A DNA stretch of 40,930 bases from an alpha proteobacterium SCGC AAA288-G21 (GCA_000513075.1 AZYC01000006.1:1-40930); one strand, 5' to 3'; shown: positions 20,222-31,587, numbered from the stretch's first letter. The notes: generated by a model from the letters alone, not told the origin. Program-made: numbers and translations.

Positions 20222-21262
20222 ATGACCGTTTATAAAGAAGCAGGTGTTGATGTTCTTTCAACTGATAAACTGATTAAAAAAATAGCCCCCCTGTGTTCAA
20301 AAACAAATCGACCAGGCAAAATGGGAAAAATTGGTAGTTTTGGCGGCATGTTTGATTTAAAAATGTGCAAATATAAAGATCCTATTTTGATCACATCTTC
20401 TGATGGAATTGGAACAAAAACTATCTTGGGAATATCTGAAAACAAATTAGATGGTCTTGGTTTTGACCTGGTAGGAATGTGTCTTAACGATATAATCTGT
20501 CATGGGGCCGAGCCATTATTTTTTTTGGATTATTTTGCCTCGGGTAAAATAGAAAGATCTTCATTTATTAAAATAATTAAAAGCATAGCAGCTGCCTGTA
20601 GGAAGAATAACTGTTTATTAATTGGAGGCGAAACTGCAGAAATGCCAGGAGTTTATAAAGACAAAGATTTTGATTTAGCAGGTTTTTGTGTTGGAGCAGT
20701 TGAAAGGAAGAAAATGCTACCAAGAATGGACAGAATCAAGCCTGGTGATATCATACTGGGTCTTCCTTCTTCAGGCTTTCATTCAAACGGCTATTCATTG
20801 ATACGCAAAGTTATCAAAGAACAGAATATTTCTCTTAATGATAAACCTCCGTTCAAGTCAAGTGATAAAAATCTTGCTGTCACTCTATTAAGGCCCACAA
20901 AACTTTATTATAATCTAATAGTTCAAATTATTAAATTTATAGACGTTAAAGGAATAGCTCACATTACCGGTGGTGGTTTAATAGGAAATTTACCAAGAAT
21001 AGTGCCAAAAAAATTATCTGTTAAACTAGATTTAAGGAACTTACCTAAGGATAATCTTTTCTCCTGGTTCAAAAACATTTCAAAACTAAACGATCATGAA
21101 ATGTTATCAACTTTTAACTGTGGAATCGGCATGGCCCTAATAATTTCCAAAAAAGATTTAGTAAAGGCCCAAAAATTTTTTGAAAATAAAAAAGAGGAAT
21201 TTTTTATCATTGGTCAAATTATAAAAAGTTTAAAAAATGAGAAGCGTTGTATAATAAACTAA
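20222..21262 (+). CDS. purM: Phosphoribosylformylglycinamidine cyclo-ligase
   Basis: SSDGIGTKTILG, LIGGETAEMPGVY, GLPSSGFHSNGYSLIR. Confidence 0.95.
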   Translation: MTVYKEAGVDVLSTDKLIKKIAPLCSKTNRPGKMGKIGSFGGMFDLKMCKYKDPILITSSDGIGTKTILGISENKLDGLGFDLVGMCLNDIICHGAEPLFFLDYFASGKIERSSFIKIIKSIAAACRKNNCLLIGGETAEMPGVYKDKDFDLAGFCVGAVERKKMLPRMDRIKPGDIILGLPSSGFHSNGYSLIRKVIKEQNISLNDKPPFKSSDKNLAVTLLRPTKLYYNLIVQIIKFIDVKGIAHITGGGLIGNLPRIVPKKLSVKLDLRNLPKDNLFSWFKNISKLNDHEMLSTFNCGIGMALIISKKDLVKAQKFFENKKEEFFIIGQIIKSLKNEKRCIIN

Positions 21263-21846
21263 AGAAAATCAAGACTGCTGTGTTTATCTCTGGCAGAGGA
21301 AGTAATATGGAGTCGTTGATAAAATCTACAACAGATCAAAATTTTTCAGCATTAATCACAGTTGTTATATCAGATAACGAACTTGCCCCGGGCATTGGTT
21401 TAGCAAAAAACTATAATGTTCCCGTTGAGATATTTGACAAAAAAAAATTCAATAAATCTCAGTTTGAGACCAATGCTCAAAGAGTATTATTGAATTACAA
21501 AATCGGAATAATATGTTTGGCCGGATTTATGCAAATTTTATCTAAAAACTTTATAAGTAAGTGGCAGAACAGAATTATCAATATACATCCGTCCTACCTT
21601 CCTAAAAATAAAGGCTTAAACCCACAAAAACAAGTAATAGACGAACGGGCATCTTTTACTGGATGCACTGTACATTTTGTAAATGAAAAAGTTGATAGTG
21701 GTAAAATTATCTTACAGGAAAAGATAAAAGTTATGCAAAATGACAATGTACAAAGCCTCTCCAACAGAATACTCCAGAGGGAGCATGAAATTTATCCTAG
21801 AGCACTAAATCAGATTGCATCAAATATGATCAGGCTAAAAAATTAA
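21247..21846 (+). CDS. purN: Phosphoribosylglycinamide formyltransferase
   Basis: FISGRGSNMESL, INIHPSYLPKNKGLNP; overlaps purM. Confidence 0.95.
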   Translation: MYNKLKKIKTAVFISGRGSNMESLIKSTTDQNFSALITVVISDNELAPGIGLAKNYNVPVEIFDKKKFNKSQFETNAQRVLLNYKIGIICLAGFMQILSKNFISKWQNRIINIHPSYLPKNKGLNPQKQVIDERASFTGCTVHFVNEKVDSGKIILQEKIKVMQNDNVQSLSNRILQREHEIYPRALNQIASNMIRLKN

Positions 21847-23120
21847 TGAGAGTTCTTGTTATTGGCAGCGGTGGAAGAGAACATGCTTTGTGCATATTTA
21901 TAAATAAATCTCCAATTTGTAATAAATTATTTTGTATTCCCGGCAGTGACTCGATTCAAGAAATAGCCGACTGTTTTAAAATCGATCCTATGAATAATGC
22001 TGATATTGTTAATTTTTGTAAAGAACATAAAATTGATTTTGTTGTAGTTGGACCAGAACTTTCTCTAAGCAATGGAATTGTTGATAAATTAAGTGAAGAA
22101 AAAATTAAAGTTTTTGGTCCCGACAAAGCTTCTTCGCAACTTGAATCTTCAAAAATCTTTATGAAAAATATTTGTAAAAATCATAATGTTCCCACGGCAA
22201 AATACTCTATCTTCGATAGTGAAAAAAAAGCGCTGAATTTTTTGGATACGATTAACTTTCCAACTGTCATTAAAGCTGATGGTTTAGCTGCCGGAAAGGG
22301 TGTAATTATTGCAAAAAATAAAAACGAGGCAGCGGAAACTATAAAAAATATAATGTCAAAAAGGATATTTGGCGCCTCGGGAGAAAATATTATAATTGAA
22401 GAATTTCTAGAAGGTGAAGAAATTAGTTTTTTTGCTCTGGTAGATATTAATGGGTTTATTCTACCATTAACAACAGCACAAGATCATAAAAAAATTGGCG
22501 AAGGGGACACGGGTCTCAATACAGGAGGTATGGGAGCCTATAGTCCCGTACCTTTTATTAAACAAAACCAAATAAATGATTTTGTTACAAAATTTGTAAA
22601 ACCTGTAATTAACGAACTAAAACATAACAATATTTTTTTTTCTGGTGTTTTTTACGCTGGCTTAATCCTTACAAAATACGGACCAAAGTTACTCGAAATC
22701 AATGTCAGATTTGGTGATCCTGAAGCTCAGGCAGTTTTGCCTAGATTAAAGACAGATTTATTAGATTTATTAATAGCATCTGCTAAAGGAAGGTTGGATC
22801 AACTGAAGTCTCCGGAGTTGGACAATAATTTTTGTATAAACGTTGTTATGGCTTCCAAAGGTTATCCGGAATCATATAAAAAAAATACTATTATTAGCGG
22901 TCTAAATAAAATCACGGTTAATAAATCGCAATATATCTTTCATTCAAGTACGAAAAAGAATGAAGATCAATGGCTAGCTACGGGAGGAAGAGTATTGTCA
23001 ATAAGTGCCCTGGGATCAACGTTGAAAGAAGCTAGAAATAAAGCCTACAATGTAATAAATGAAATAGATTGGAAAAATGGATATTATAGAAATGACATTG
23101 GCTGGAAACATTTAACATGA
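21846..23120 (+). CDS. purD: Phosphoribosylamine-glycine ligase
   Basis: RVLVIGSGGREHAL, KADGLAAGKGVIIA, EINVRFGDPEAQAVLPRL. Confidence 0.97.
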   Translation: MRVLVIGSGGREHALCIFINKSPICNKLFCIPGSDSIQEIADCFKIDPMNNADIVNFCKEHKIDFVVVGPELSLSNGIVDKLSEEKIKVFGPDKASSQLESSKIFMKNICKNHNVPTAKYSIFDSEKKALNFLDTINFPTVIKADGLAAGKGVIIAKNKNEAAETIKNIMSKRIFGASGENIIIEEFLEGEEISFFALVDINGFILPLTTAQDHKKIGEGDTGLNTGGMGAYSPVPFIKQNQINDFVTKFVKPVINELKHNNIFFSGVFYAGLILTKYGPKLLEINVRFGDPEAQAVLPRLKTDLLDLLIASAKGRLDQLKSPELDNNFCINVVMASKGYPESYKKNTIISGLNKITVNKSQYIFHSSTKKNEDQWLATGGRVLSISALGSTLKEARNKAYNVINEIDWKNGYYRNDIGWKHLT

Positions 23121-23608
23121 GTGTCAAAAAAACTCCGTTAGTAAGTATTATTATGGGTAGCCAGTCTGATTGGGAATCCGTAAAACCTGCCAGTAAAATA
23201 TTGGAAGAATTTTCAATCCCACATGAGTGTAAAATCATTTCTGCTCATAGAACCCCTGATCGCCATAAAACATTTGCAACAAATGCCAAAAAAAGAGGCA
23301 TAAAAGTTATTTTAGCTGCTGCAGGCGGTGCAGCACATCTCGCTGGTGTTACCGCGGCTCATACATCACTTCCAGTATTAGGAATACCTATGGAAAGTAA
23401 ACTGTCTGGACTAGACAGCCTTTTGTCGACAGTGCAAATGCCATCGGGCGTTCCGGTAGCAACCTTTGCTATAGGCAATGCCGGCTCAAAAAATGCTGCA
23501 CTTTTTGCAATCAGAGTTATTGCATTAGAAGATAGTTTGGTCGCCAATAAACTTGATCAATACATAAAAAAAATGGAGAAGGAAGTACCTGAAAAACCTA
23601 AAAAATAA
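23117..23608 (+). CDS. purE: 5-(carboxyamino)imidazole ribonucleotide mutase
   Basis: IIMGSQSDWESVKPA, SAHRTPDR, AAAGGAAHLAGV. Confidence 0.97.
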   Translation: MSVKKTPLVSIIMGSQSDWESVKPASKILEEFSIPHECKIISAHRTPDRHKTFATNAKKRGIKVILAAAGGAAHLAGVTAAHTSLPVLGIPMESKLSGLDSLLSTVQMPSGVPVATFAIGNAGSKNAALFAIRVIALEDSLVANKLDQYIKKMEKEVPEKPKK

Positions 23609-23626
23609 AAAAATCAGCAAGTATTT

Positions 23627-24355
23627 ATGAATGAAAGAGAAAAAATTTACGAAGGAAAGGCCAAAATTCTATATAAAGGAACAGAAAAAAGTACTGCTAT
23701 TCAGTATTTTAAAGATCACGCAACTGCTTTCAATAACCTGAAAAAATCTACCATTGAAGGAAAGGGAATATTTAATAACAAAATATCAGAGCATATTTTT
23801 ATAAAACTTAACCAGATTGGCATTAAAACTCATTTCATAAAAAGCTTAAATGAACGCGAACAACTAATACACATGGTAGAAATAATTCCTTTAGAATTTA
23901 TTGTCAGAAATATTGCAACCGGTTCTTTAACAAAAAGATTAGGGATTATTGATGGTACTGTATTATCAAAGCCACTGCTCGAATACAGTTACAAAAATGA
24001 TGAACTGGGAGATCCTCTTGTTGCAAGAGAACATATTGCTGAATTTAATTGGGCCTCATCTGCTGAACTTGATTTAATTAATAATCAGTGCTTAAAAATA
24101 AATAATTTTATGCAAACTATGTTTAAAAATGTAGGAATTAAACTTGTAGATTTCAAATTGGAATTTGGAAGAATTAATATAGATGGAAAAAAAGAAATTT
24201 TGCTGGCGGATGAAATAAGTCCTGATACTTGCAGATTTTGGGATGTGGTAAGTGAAAAGAAATTGGACAAGGACAGATTTAGAAAGGATCTGGGAAATTT
24301 AATTCAAGCTTATCAAGAAGTCGCTGAAAGACTTGGAATTACGATAGAAAAATAA
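23627..24355 (+). CDS. purC: Phosphoribosylaminoimidazole-succinocarboxamide synthase
   Basis: [33 protein letters not shown]. Confidence 0.97.
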   Translation: MNEREKIYEGKAKILYKGTEKSTAIQYFKDHATAFNNLKKSTIEGKGIFNNKISEHIFIKLNQIGIKTHFIKSLNEREQLIHMVEIIPLEFIVRNIATGSLTKRLGIIDGTVLSKPLLEYSYKNDELGDPLVAREHIAEFNWASSAELDLINNQCLKINNFMQTMFKNVGIKLVDFKLEFGRINIDGKKEILLADEISPDTCRFWDVVSEKKLDKDRFRKDLGNLIQAYQEVAERLGITIEK

Positions 24356-24399
24356 CACTAGGAATTTACTGTTAATAGCCCGTGTGAGAACAAAATTAT

Positions 24400-25122
24400 C
24401 TAAGATTGCATTTTTTCAATTTTGTCAAAAGCGGAATTAATTGCTCTCATTTTTTTCTTACTTTCTTCTATCACCTCTTTAGGGACTCCTTTGCTTATTA
24501 AGGCGTCTGGATGGTGTTCTTTTGAAAGTTGTATATATTTCTTTCTAATAGTTGCAAAATCATCTTTTTTGGTACATCCCAAAACAATATAAGGATTTAA
24601 TTTATCTGAACCTTTTCTTGATTCTTTGATCCCTTCAAATTGAATATCAGTAAGGTTAAAAATTTGGGCAATATTTTTTATCATTGCCAGTTCTGAATTA
24701 GAAACCTTGCCGTCTGCTTCAGCGATATAAAATAATATATTAATTACCTCATCTAAAACTGCAGGTTTATTTTGATAAATTTGAGCAATTTGTTTAGCAT
24801 AGGGCTCGTAACCCAAGCTATCTTCCTTAGCTTTATTAAATATTTTTCCAACTTGGTCAATTTCATGATCCGGGACTTTTAATTTTTCCTTTATGGCAAT
24901 CAATTCTTCTTTGGAAACCTGACCATCTGCTTTTGCCAATTTTGCAGTTAGAATAACTAAAGAAATCGCAAAAATTTGTTGAGACTGAGCAAAACTTTGC
25001 TGAAAACCTGCTTGTCTTGCTGAAGAAATCTTTCCCCCAATTATTGAACCTATTAAAGCTCCAATAGGTCCTGCGAAAGAAAAACCGATAAAGCCACCAA
25101 CAAGATTTCCCCATATACTCAT
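24400..25122 (-). CDS. DjlA-like TerB + J-domain protein
   Basis: TerB-like core, C-terminal J-domain with HPD motif (SKEHHPDALISKG). Confidence 0.85.
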   Translation of the reverse strand: MSIWGNLVGGFIGFSFAGPIGALIGSIIGGKISSARQAGFQQSFAQSQQIFAISLVILTAKLAKADGQVSKEELIAIKEKLKVPDHEIDQVGKIFNKAKEDSLGYEPYAKQIAQIYQNKPAVLDEVINILFYIAEADGKVSNSELAMIKNIAQIFNLTDIQFEGIKESRKGSDKLNPYIVLGCTKKDDFATIRKKYIQLSKEHHPDALISKGVPKEVIEESKKKMRAINSAFDKIEKMQS

Positions 25123-25322
25123 AAGTAAACTTTAACAAATTTTTTCTTAAACATATCAAATTAATCAAAATTATTTCTACTGTTGGTTGAAAAATTAAGC
25201 CAATATATATAAAAAATATAAACAAAAAATATATACAAAATTTATATATTTCTAACTTGAAGAATGCCGTTCTTTGTAATCTAATTAAGATAATTAAAGT
25301 AACTTATGGGGGGAAAAGTAAA

Positions 25323-26612
25323 ATGAAAAAGTTAATAACAATTGTTACTTCCTTTATTTTTACTGTGCTGATCGGTGCAAATGTGTTTGCTGCAGGTGAT
25401 GACGCAAACATTCAAAAGTTAAGCAGTTTTAAAAAAACTGGCACAGCAGCAGGTGAAGTTATACCTCAAAATACTCAGTTCGCGGAAAATGTTAAAGCTA
25501 ACATTATTTCTAAAATTAATTTGCCTGCGGGCTTCTCGATTGAGCTTTTTGCTGTAGTACCTGATGCAAGACATATGGCTGTAAGCCGTAACAAAGCCAC
25601 AGTATGGATAGGAACAAGAAAAACTAAAGTTTGGCAAGCTACAGACAGGGATATGGACAATGTCGCCGATACTGTGGAACAGTTTAGTCCAAGTGTTAGT
25701 TTTGATTTACCTAATGGACCTTGCTACAGTGATGATGGACATCTTTATATAGCTGAAAGAAACAGAGTATTATGGTTTCCAGCTGCAGAATATTTTATGG
25801 AAAGTCCAGACACAGTCGCAATACCAATAATAGATCAAGGTGATCTTATTCCACCTGAAGAAGAATCTTATAACCACACAGCTCGTGTTTGTGTAATTGG
25901 CCCAGACAACAAACTATACGTAAGTATGGGACAACCATTTAACGTTGCGGGTCCAGATAAATACCCACTTTATGATGAAGTAGGTATTGGTGGAATTATT
26001 AGTTTCAATCGTTTTCCAGGAGAGCTAGATAGAAAAGTTGTGGCTATTGGAATTCGTAATTCAGTAGGACATGCTTTTAATCCACTTAATGGAGATCTTT
26101 GGTTTACAGATAACCAAGTAGATGGAATGGGAGATGAAACTCCGCCAGGAGAAATTAATAAAGCTTGCGGATTGGGACCTGATGTTTGGTACGGCCATCC
26201 TTATTATGGTGGAGGAAACGTAAGAACTAATGAGTACAAAGGACAATCAATTCCTGATGCTAAAAAAAGCAAATATTGCAAACCTCAAGTTGAGACGATT
26301 GCACATGCTGCTGACCTTGGAATGATGTTCTACACTGGTACTATGTTTCCAGCTAAATATAAAAATGCAATATTTAGTGCTCAACATGGATCATGGAATG
26401 CTGTGAAACCAAGAGGTGCTAGAGTTATGGTTACTTACCTAGATACAAAAGGTAATGCTGCAAAAACAGAAGTTTTTGCTGATGGTTGGATGACTGACAT
26501 TGGTACTTATCTTGGAAGACCAGTAGATGTTCAACAATATGTTGATGGATCATTACTAGTTTCAGATGATAAAGCTGGTGTTGTCTATCGTATAACATAT
26601 TCAGGATCATAA
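25323..26612 (+). CDS. Secreted PQQ-dependent sugar/sorbosone dehydrogenase-like beta-propeller
   Basis: ATG at 25323 gives signal peptide MKKLITIVTSFIFTVLIGANVFA; LPAGFSIELFA..., GIRNSVGHAFNPLNGDLWFTDN, QHGSWN. Confidence 0.8.
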   Translation: MKKLITIVTSFIFTVLIGANVFAAGDDANIQKLSSFKKTGTAAGEVIPQNTQFAENVKANIISKINLPAGFSIELFAVVPDARHMAVSRNKATVWIGTRKTKVWQATDRDMDNVADTVEQFSPSVSFDLPNGPCYSDDGHLYIAERNRVLWFPAAEYFMESPDTVAIPIIDQGDLIPPEEESYNHTARVCVIGPDNKLYVSMGQPFNVAGPDKYPLYDEVGIGGIISFNRFPGELDRKVVAIGIRNSVGHAFNPLNGDLWFTDNQVDGMGDETPPGEINKACGLGPDVWYGHPYYGGGNVRTNEYKGQSIPDAKKSKYCKPQVETIAHAADLGMMFYTGTMFPAKYKNAIFSAQHGSWNAVKPRGARVMVTYLDTKGNAAKTEVFADGWMTDIGTYLGRPVDVQQYVDGSLLVSDDKAGVVYRITYSGS

Positions 26613-26625
26613 AATTATTTATATA

Positions 26626-26656
26626 AAATGGACCGGTTAAAATAGCCGGTCCATTT
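26626..26656 (+). terminator. Intrinsic terminator-like hairpin
   Basis: AAATGGACCGG-TTAAAATAG-CCGGTCCATTT, 11-bp perfect stem. Confidence 0.75.
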
Positions 26657-26688
26657 GTAGTTTGACAAAATAGAATTCTAGAGAAATC

Positions 26689-27093
26689 ATGTTGAAGAAA
26701 TTAGTAATATTAGTGCTACTTGTTATTATAGTGGGTTTGGGTGTTTTTTTTGTATCTGGAAAGCAAGAAACAGCCATTATGGAAAGCTCTACAACTGTAT
26801 CTGATCCTGATAAAAAAATTTGTGATGGTAAAGGAAATTGTACAACTGAATCGGAATATCAAAAATCACTACAAGTTGATGATTATAAATGCAAATATTA
26901 TGTAAAATACATATGGAGCGAATCCGAAAGAGCCTACGGAAAAAAAGCATACAAATATAACGAAGAAAATTTAAAAAAAATTCAAGCTCTTAAGGATGAA
27001 GGTAAATCCTTGTGTGAGTCAGGCAAACTAAAAGAAGGTGAAACAAAATTAGAAGAGGCTATAAAGATCATTAGTTTTACGATGCTTAATTAA
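26689..27093 (+). CDS. Membrane-anchored/exported hypothetical protein
   Basis: 134 aa with N-terminal TM; TPR-like C-terminus. Confidence 0.65.
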   Translation: MLKKLVILVLLVIIVGLGVFFVSGKQETAIMESSTTVSDPDKKICDGKGNCTTESEYQKSLQVDDYKCKYYVKYIWSESERAYGKKAYKYNEENLKKIQALKDEGKSLCESGKLKEGETKLEEAIKIISFTMLN

Positions 27094-27440
27094 TGAGGTT
27101 AAATTTTAAGAGAATTTTTTTTTTATTATTAATATTTAGTATTCCTAACTGTCTATATGCGGGCGATTTGCATTTAGGAAAAGAAAAGGCAGCTATAGTC
27201 TGCTCGGCTTGCCACGGTATGGATGGACAAGCGGTATCGGGTGGTAATTCACCTTTGACTCCAAATATTACTGCTCAGGAAAAAGAATATCTTTTAGCAA
27301 AACTAAAAGATTACAAGTCAGGTAAAATTAATCATCCTCAAATGAGTTTAATTGCCCAGATGCTATCGGATGAGGATATTGAAAATGTTTCTGAATGGTA
27401 TTCAAAAATTAAAATATCAATTGAACTCCCTTTAGAGTAA
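27093..27440 (+). CDS. Small c-type cytochrome (single heme)
   Basis: Signal peptide; CSACHG heme motif, PQMSLIAQMLSDEDI. Confidence 0.9.
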   Translation: MRLNFKRIFFLLLIFSIPNCLYAGDLHLGKEKAAIVCSACHGMDGQAVSGGNSPLTPNITAQEKEYLLAKLKDYKSGKINHPQMSLIAQMLSDEDIENVSEWYSKIKISIELPLE

Positions 27441-27501
27441 TAGACTGCGACTTTTAAGGTTTCTTAATTGTTCATCATAAAAAAATAGATATGATATATC
27501 T

Positions 27502-29400
27502 ATGATCATGGTACCTTCTTTAGGAAATTTTTCTCTTTGGCTGGCCTTGTGTTTTGCTATTTTTCAATTTGTAATTTCTTGTAAGAAAAATAATCAGTCA
27601 ACATTATACCTTAATAGAATTGCTGTTAACGGTTTATTATTGTGTGCTTTTTTATCATTTTTATCTTTGATGTACAGTTATCTAGTATCAGATTTTAGTG
27701 TAGCTAACGTTTTTCAAAATTCACACACAACAAAACCGTTGCTTTATAAAATTGCAGCCGTTTGGGGAAATCATGAAGGTTCTATGTTATTATGGATACT
27801 TGTTCTAGCTATTTTTAATTATTTTATTTTTAAATTATATAATAAAACTAATTCTATTTTTATATCAAAGACTCTTGAAACACAGGCTTTTGTTACAATC
27901 GGTTTCTTATTATTTACTTTACTTACTTCAAATCCTTTTGAGAGGATAATACCTGTGCCCACGAATGGATTAGGTTTTAATCCAATATTACAAGATCCCG
28001 CTTTGGCTATTCATCCTCCGTTATTATATATTGGATATGTAGGTTTCTCAGCAGCTTTTTCTTTTAGTGTTTCTGCTATGAGTATAGAAAGTATAGAAAA
28101 AGTTCCATGGTATAATTACATGAAACCATTTGTGTTAGCTGCATGGGCTTTTTTAACTATAGGAATTGCTTTTGGTTCAATATGGGCCTACTACGAATTG
28201 GGATGGGGTGGCTGGTGGTTTTGGGATCCTGTTGAAAATGCTTCGTTAATGCCTTGGTTATTGGGTACAGCATTAATTCATTCTCTTGTAACTGTTGAGA
28301 AAAAAAAGATGCTTCAAAAATGGGTTTTGCTTTTGGCAATACTTGCTTTTTTATTAAGTGTTATTGGAACATTTCTTGTTAGATCAGGAATACTGACTAG
28401 CGTTCATACTTTTGCTTTAGATCCTGCAAGAGGAATATATATTCTTGTATTTATTGGAATACTTGGGACATATTCATTAATTTTATTTGCGACAAGCACA
28501 AAAAAAAATTTTGAGAAAAATTATGTTTCTTTCCTTAGCAGAGAAGGCTCAATATTAATAAATAATATTATTATGATTGTAGTGTGTTCTTCTGTATTTC
28601 TAGGAACAATATATCCTTTAATAATTGAGGCTTTTTCTAATAATAAAATTTCTGTAGGTGAACCCTATTATAATTCAACCGTTATTCCGATAATGATTCC
28701 TGCTATTTTAGTTATGGGAGTTGGGCCATTATTATCATGGAAAAAAATTGATGTTAAAAAAATTTTTTGGAAGACTCTTCCTAGTATCGTGCTTACTATT
28801 ATAGTTATCACTATATTTCTTTGGATATATCAATCATATAATCCACTTGGAATAATAGGCATTATTCTATCATGTTGGATAATATCTAATATTATTTTTA
28901 CGCAAAATAATATCCCTAAATTTTCTAAAAGCATGGTGATGGCTCATCTTGGTATTGGTTTATTAATATTAGGGATTACCGGCTCTAGTGTATGGCAGAA
29001 AGAAAAAATCCTTCGGATGAAAGTTAATGATGAAATTATTATTCATAATTACAATATTATTTTTAAAGAAATAAAAGAAGTTGTGGAAAAAAACTATATT
29101 GCACTACAAGGAAATTTTTGGGTTTATAATAAGAAGAATAATATTATAACCAAATTACATCCAGAAAATCGGTTTTATCCTGTGACTAATAACTCAACAA
29201 CAGAGGCTTCGATACACACTAATCTCTTAAGGGATTTGTATATCGTATTAGGGGATGGCAATCAAAAAGACGGCTGGGTTGTTAGGGTATATTATAACCC
29301 ACTAGTAGTTTGGATATGGATTGGTGCTTTTGTTATATTTTTGGGAGGATTATTCTCGATAAATATTAATCTAAAAATTTTAAAGCGTTTATCTCTATGA
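27502..29400 (+). CDS. ccmF: Cytochrome c maturation protein CcmF
   Basis: WGNHEGSMLLW, ELGWGGWWFWDPVENASLMPWL. Confidence 0.97.
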   Translation: MIMVPSLGNFSLWLALCFAIFQFVISCKKNNQSTLYLNRIAVNGLLLCAFLSFLSLMYSYLVSDFSVANVFQNSHTTKPLLYKIAAVWGNHEGSMLLWILVLAIFNYFIFKLYNKTNSIFISKTLETQAFVTIGFLLFTLLTSNPFERIIPVPTNGLGFNPILQDPALAIHPPLLYIGYVGFSAAFSFSVSAMSIESIEKVPWYNYMKPFVLAAWAFLTIGIAFGSIWAYYELGWGGWWFWDPVENASLMPWLLGTALIHSLVTVEKKKMLQKWVLLLAILAFLLSVIGTFLVRSGILTSVHTFALDPARGIYILVFIGILGTYSLILFATSTKKNFEKNYVSFLSREGSILINNIIMIVVCSSVFLGTIYPLIIEAFSNNKISVGEPYYNSTVIPIMIPAILVMGVGPLLSWKKIDVKKIFWKTLPSIVLTIIVITIFLWIYQSYNPLGIIGIILSCWIISNIIFTQNNIPKFSKSMVMAHLGIGLLILGITGSSVWQKEKILRMKVNDEIIIHNYNIIFKEIKEVVEKNYIALQGNFWVYNKKNNIITKLHPENRFYPVTNNSTTEASIHTNLLRDLYIVLGDGNQKDGWVVRVYYNPLVVWIWIGAFVIFLGGLFSININLKILKRLSL

Positions 29401-29930
29401 AAAAAAAAATATTAATTTTTCCATTTATTACGTTCCTTTTCATACTAATTGTTTTCTTTTACCTGTTAGTTATAGAACGTGATCCCTCGGAACTTCCGTC
29501 AGTTTTAATAGATAAAAAAATACCAACATTTGAAGCTGAATCTTTACTTAATAAAAAAAAATTTATTTCAAAAAATGAATTTGGTAATGAAACGACACTA
29601 GTAAATTTTTTTGCTACGTGGTGCGGTCCTTGTCGTGACGAACATGTTTACTTAAAACGTTTGTCCAATGAGAAAGGATTAAAAATCATAGGAGTAAATT
29701 ACAAGGATGATTCTAACAAAACTGTTGAATGGCTTAAAGAGTTAGGTAATCCATATTCAGATGTTATTGTGGATAGCAAAGGGCTTATAGGAATAGATTG
29801 GGGTGTATATGGAATTCCTGAAACATATATTGTTAATTCAAAAGGTATAATTAAATACCGCCTTGTTGGATCCATTACAAAAAAAAATTACAATGCCTTT
29901 TATTCAAAAATTAAGAAGAGTGAAGATTGA
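29397..29930 (+). CDS. ccmG: Thiol:disulfide interchange protein DsbE/CcmG
   Basis: NFFATWCGPCRDEH; GIPETYIVNSKG. Confidence 0.95.
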   Translation: MKKKILIFPFITFLFILIVFFYLLVIERDPSELPSVLIDKKIPTFEAESLLNKKKFISKNEFGNETTLVNFFATWCGPCRDEHVYLKRLSNEKGLKIIGVNYKDDSNKTVEWLKELGNPYSDVIVDSKGLIGIDWGVYGIPETYIVNSKGIIKYRLVGSITKKNYNAFYSKIKKSED

Positions 29931-30340
29931 TGACAAAAACTTTACTAACAATTGTTATCATTTCTATAATGATACTGTTTTTTTCAAAGATCAGTTATTC
30001 TGTTGAACCTGAAGAATTTTTACAAAATCCAAAACAAGAAATAAGAGCTCGTGATATTTCAAAAAATATTAGATGTTTGGTCTGTCAAAACCAATCTATA
30101 GATGACTCTTCTGCTCCACTTGCAAAAGATTTGCGTGCACTTATAAGAATGAAAGTGCAAGAAAATAATTCAGATGAAGAAATTTATAAATTTTTAACAG
30201 ATAGATACGGAGATTTTATACTTCTTAAACCTCCTTTTAAAATAAATACTTTTTTACTTTGGTCTTTGCCTTTTATTTTTTTAATAATTGGTATTTTTAT
30301 ACTTTTTGTACACAACAAAAAATCAAAAAAAATTTCTTAA
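29927..30340 (+). CDS. ccmH: Cytochrome c maturation protein CcmH
   Basis: IRCLVCQNQSIDDS; RYGDFILLKPPF. Confidence 0.95.
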   Translation: MMTKTLLTIVIISIMILFFSKISYSVEPEEFLQNPKQEIRARDISKNIRCLVCQNQSIDDSSAPLAKDLRALIRMKVQENNSDEEIYKFLTDRYGDFILLKPPFKINTFLLWSLPFIFLIIGIFILFVHNKKSKKIS

Positions 30341-30356
30341 GATAAATGATATTTTT

Positions 30357-31067
30357 TTAATTTCCTTTATTCTTTTTATCTAATTTAAATTTCATTATTT
30401 CTGTTTTGTATCTCATTAAAAATACAATCAAAGTGTATAAAATCGTTCCTATAAGCATAATTATTAAAGGAATGAGCATTGTGTAATGAATGGTTGGGGC
30501 CGAGGTTAGTGTTATGCTTGAGGTTTGGTGAAGGGTGTTCCACCAGTCAACAGAATACTTTATTACAGGCAAATTAAGTGATCCTATGATCGCAATTATT
30601 GAGGAAACTCTATTTGCTTTTTCATAATTGTCTACAAATTTCCAAACAGATATATAAGCAATATAAAAAATAAATAAGATTAACATTGAGGTTAATCTGG
30701 CATCCCAGACCCACCATGTTCCCCACGTTGGCTTGCCCCAAAGCGAACCGGTAACAATTGAGACCAAAGCAAAAAGACAACCAACTGGTGCTAAACTCTT
30801 TGCCATTAATGGAAGAATTTTAATTTTAAAAATTAAAGCACAGATTGATGCTATGCCCATAAAACCAAAACAACCAAGCGCTATAAAAGATGCGGGAACA
30901 TGCACATACATGATTCTAACAGAGTCTCCCTGTGTGAAATCTGGTGGTGAAAGAAAGAGTGCATAAATTAATCCAACAAAAACAAACAAAAGCATTAAAA
31001 CAATCAAATAACTAAAAAGTTTGTTACTAAATGAAAGGATTTTATTTGGAAAAAAATTTTTGAACAT
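30357..31067 (-). CDS. ccmC: Heme exporter protein CcmC
   Basis: VHVPASFIAL, WGTWWVWDARLTSMLILF. Confidence 0.96.
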   Translation of the reverse strand: MFKNFFPNKILSFSNKLFSYLIVLMLLFVFVGLIYALFLSPPDFTQGDSVRIMYVHVPASFIALGCFGFMGIASICALIFKIKILPLMAKSLAPVGCLFALVSIVTGSLWGKPTWGTWWVWDARLTSMLILFIFYIAYISVWKFVDNYEKANRVSSIIAIIGSLNLPVIKYSVDWWNTLHQTSSITLTSAPTIHYTMLIPLIIMLIGTILYTLIVFLMRYKTEIMKFKLDKKNKGN

Positions 31068-31130
31068 ATAAATATACTACAATCAAAATCAGATAATTAG
31101 AACATGATCTATTAACTGCCCATTTGTTCT

Positions 31131-31559
31131 TTACTCTTTGGTCTTTTTAAGTATTTTACTTACTTCGGGTGGCATGTAGTTTTCATCATGTTTTGCCAAA
31201 ATTTTATCTGCAATAAAATATTTTTTATCTTTTAATTTGCCTTCGGCAACAACGCCCTTTCCTTCCGAAAAAAGATTGGGAAGAGAACCTTTATAAGAAA
31301 CTATAATTTCGTTATTTAAGTCGGTTACAACAAAATTTACTGACGTTTGATCATTAGTTATCGAACCCTCTTTTACAAGTCCTCCTACTCTAATTTTTTT
31401 ATTAAAAGGAATATCTTCCTTATTGTAAAGTTCGGTTGGGGAAAAGAAATAAACTACGTTTTCTTCCAAAGATTTGAGAACGCCATAAACAACTGCTATT
31501 GCCAACATCAACAAGAACGTCAAGATAACAATTCTTGGACGAACTTTTTTACTCAACAT
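31131..31559 (-). CDS. ccmE: Heme chaperone CcmE
   Basis: [23 protein letters not shown]. Confidence 0.96.
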   Translation of the reverse strand: MLSKKVRPRIVILTFLLMLAIAVVYGVLKSLEENVVYFFSPTELYNKEDIPFNKKIRVGGLVKEGSITNDQTSVNFVVTDLNNEIIVSYKGSLPNLFSEGKGVVAEGKLKDKKYFIADKILAKHDENYMPPEVSKILKKTKE

Positions 31560-31587
31560 AAATAGGTATCGAGCAATTAACTAGCGA

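Noticed and set aside
24863-25225. 120-aa minus ORF overlapping the DjlA-like gene
   Set aside because: Out-of-frame shadow of the TerB/J-domain gene; odd Phe/Cys-rich composition.
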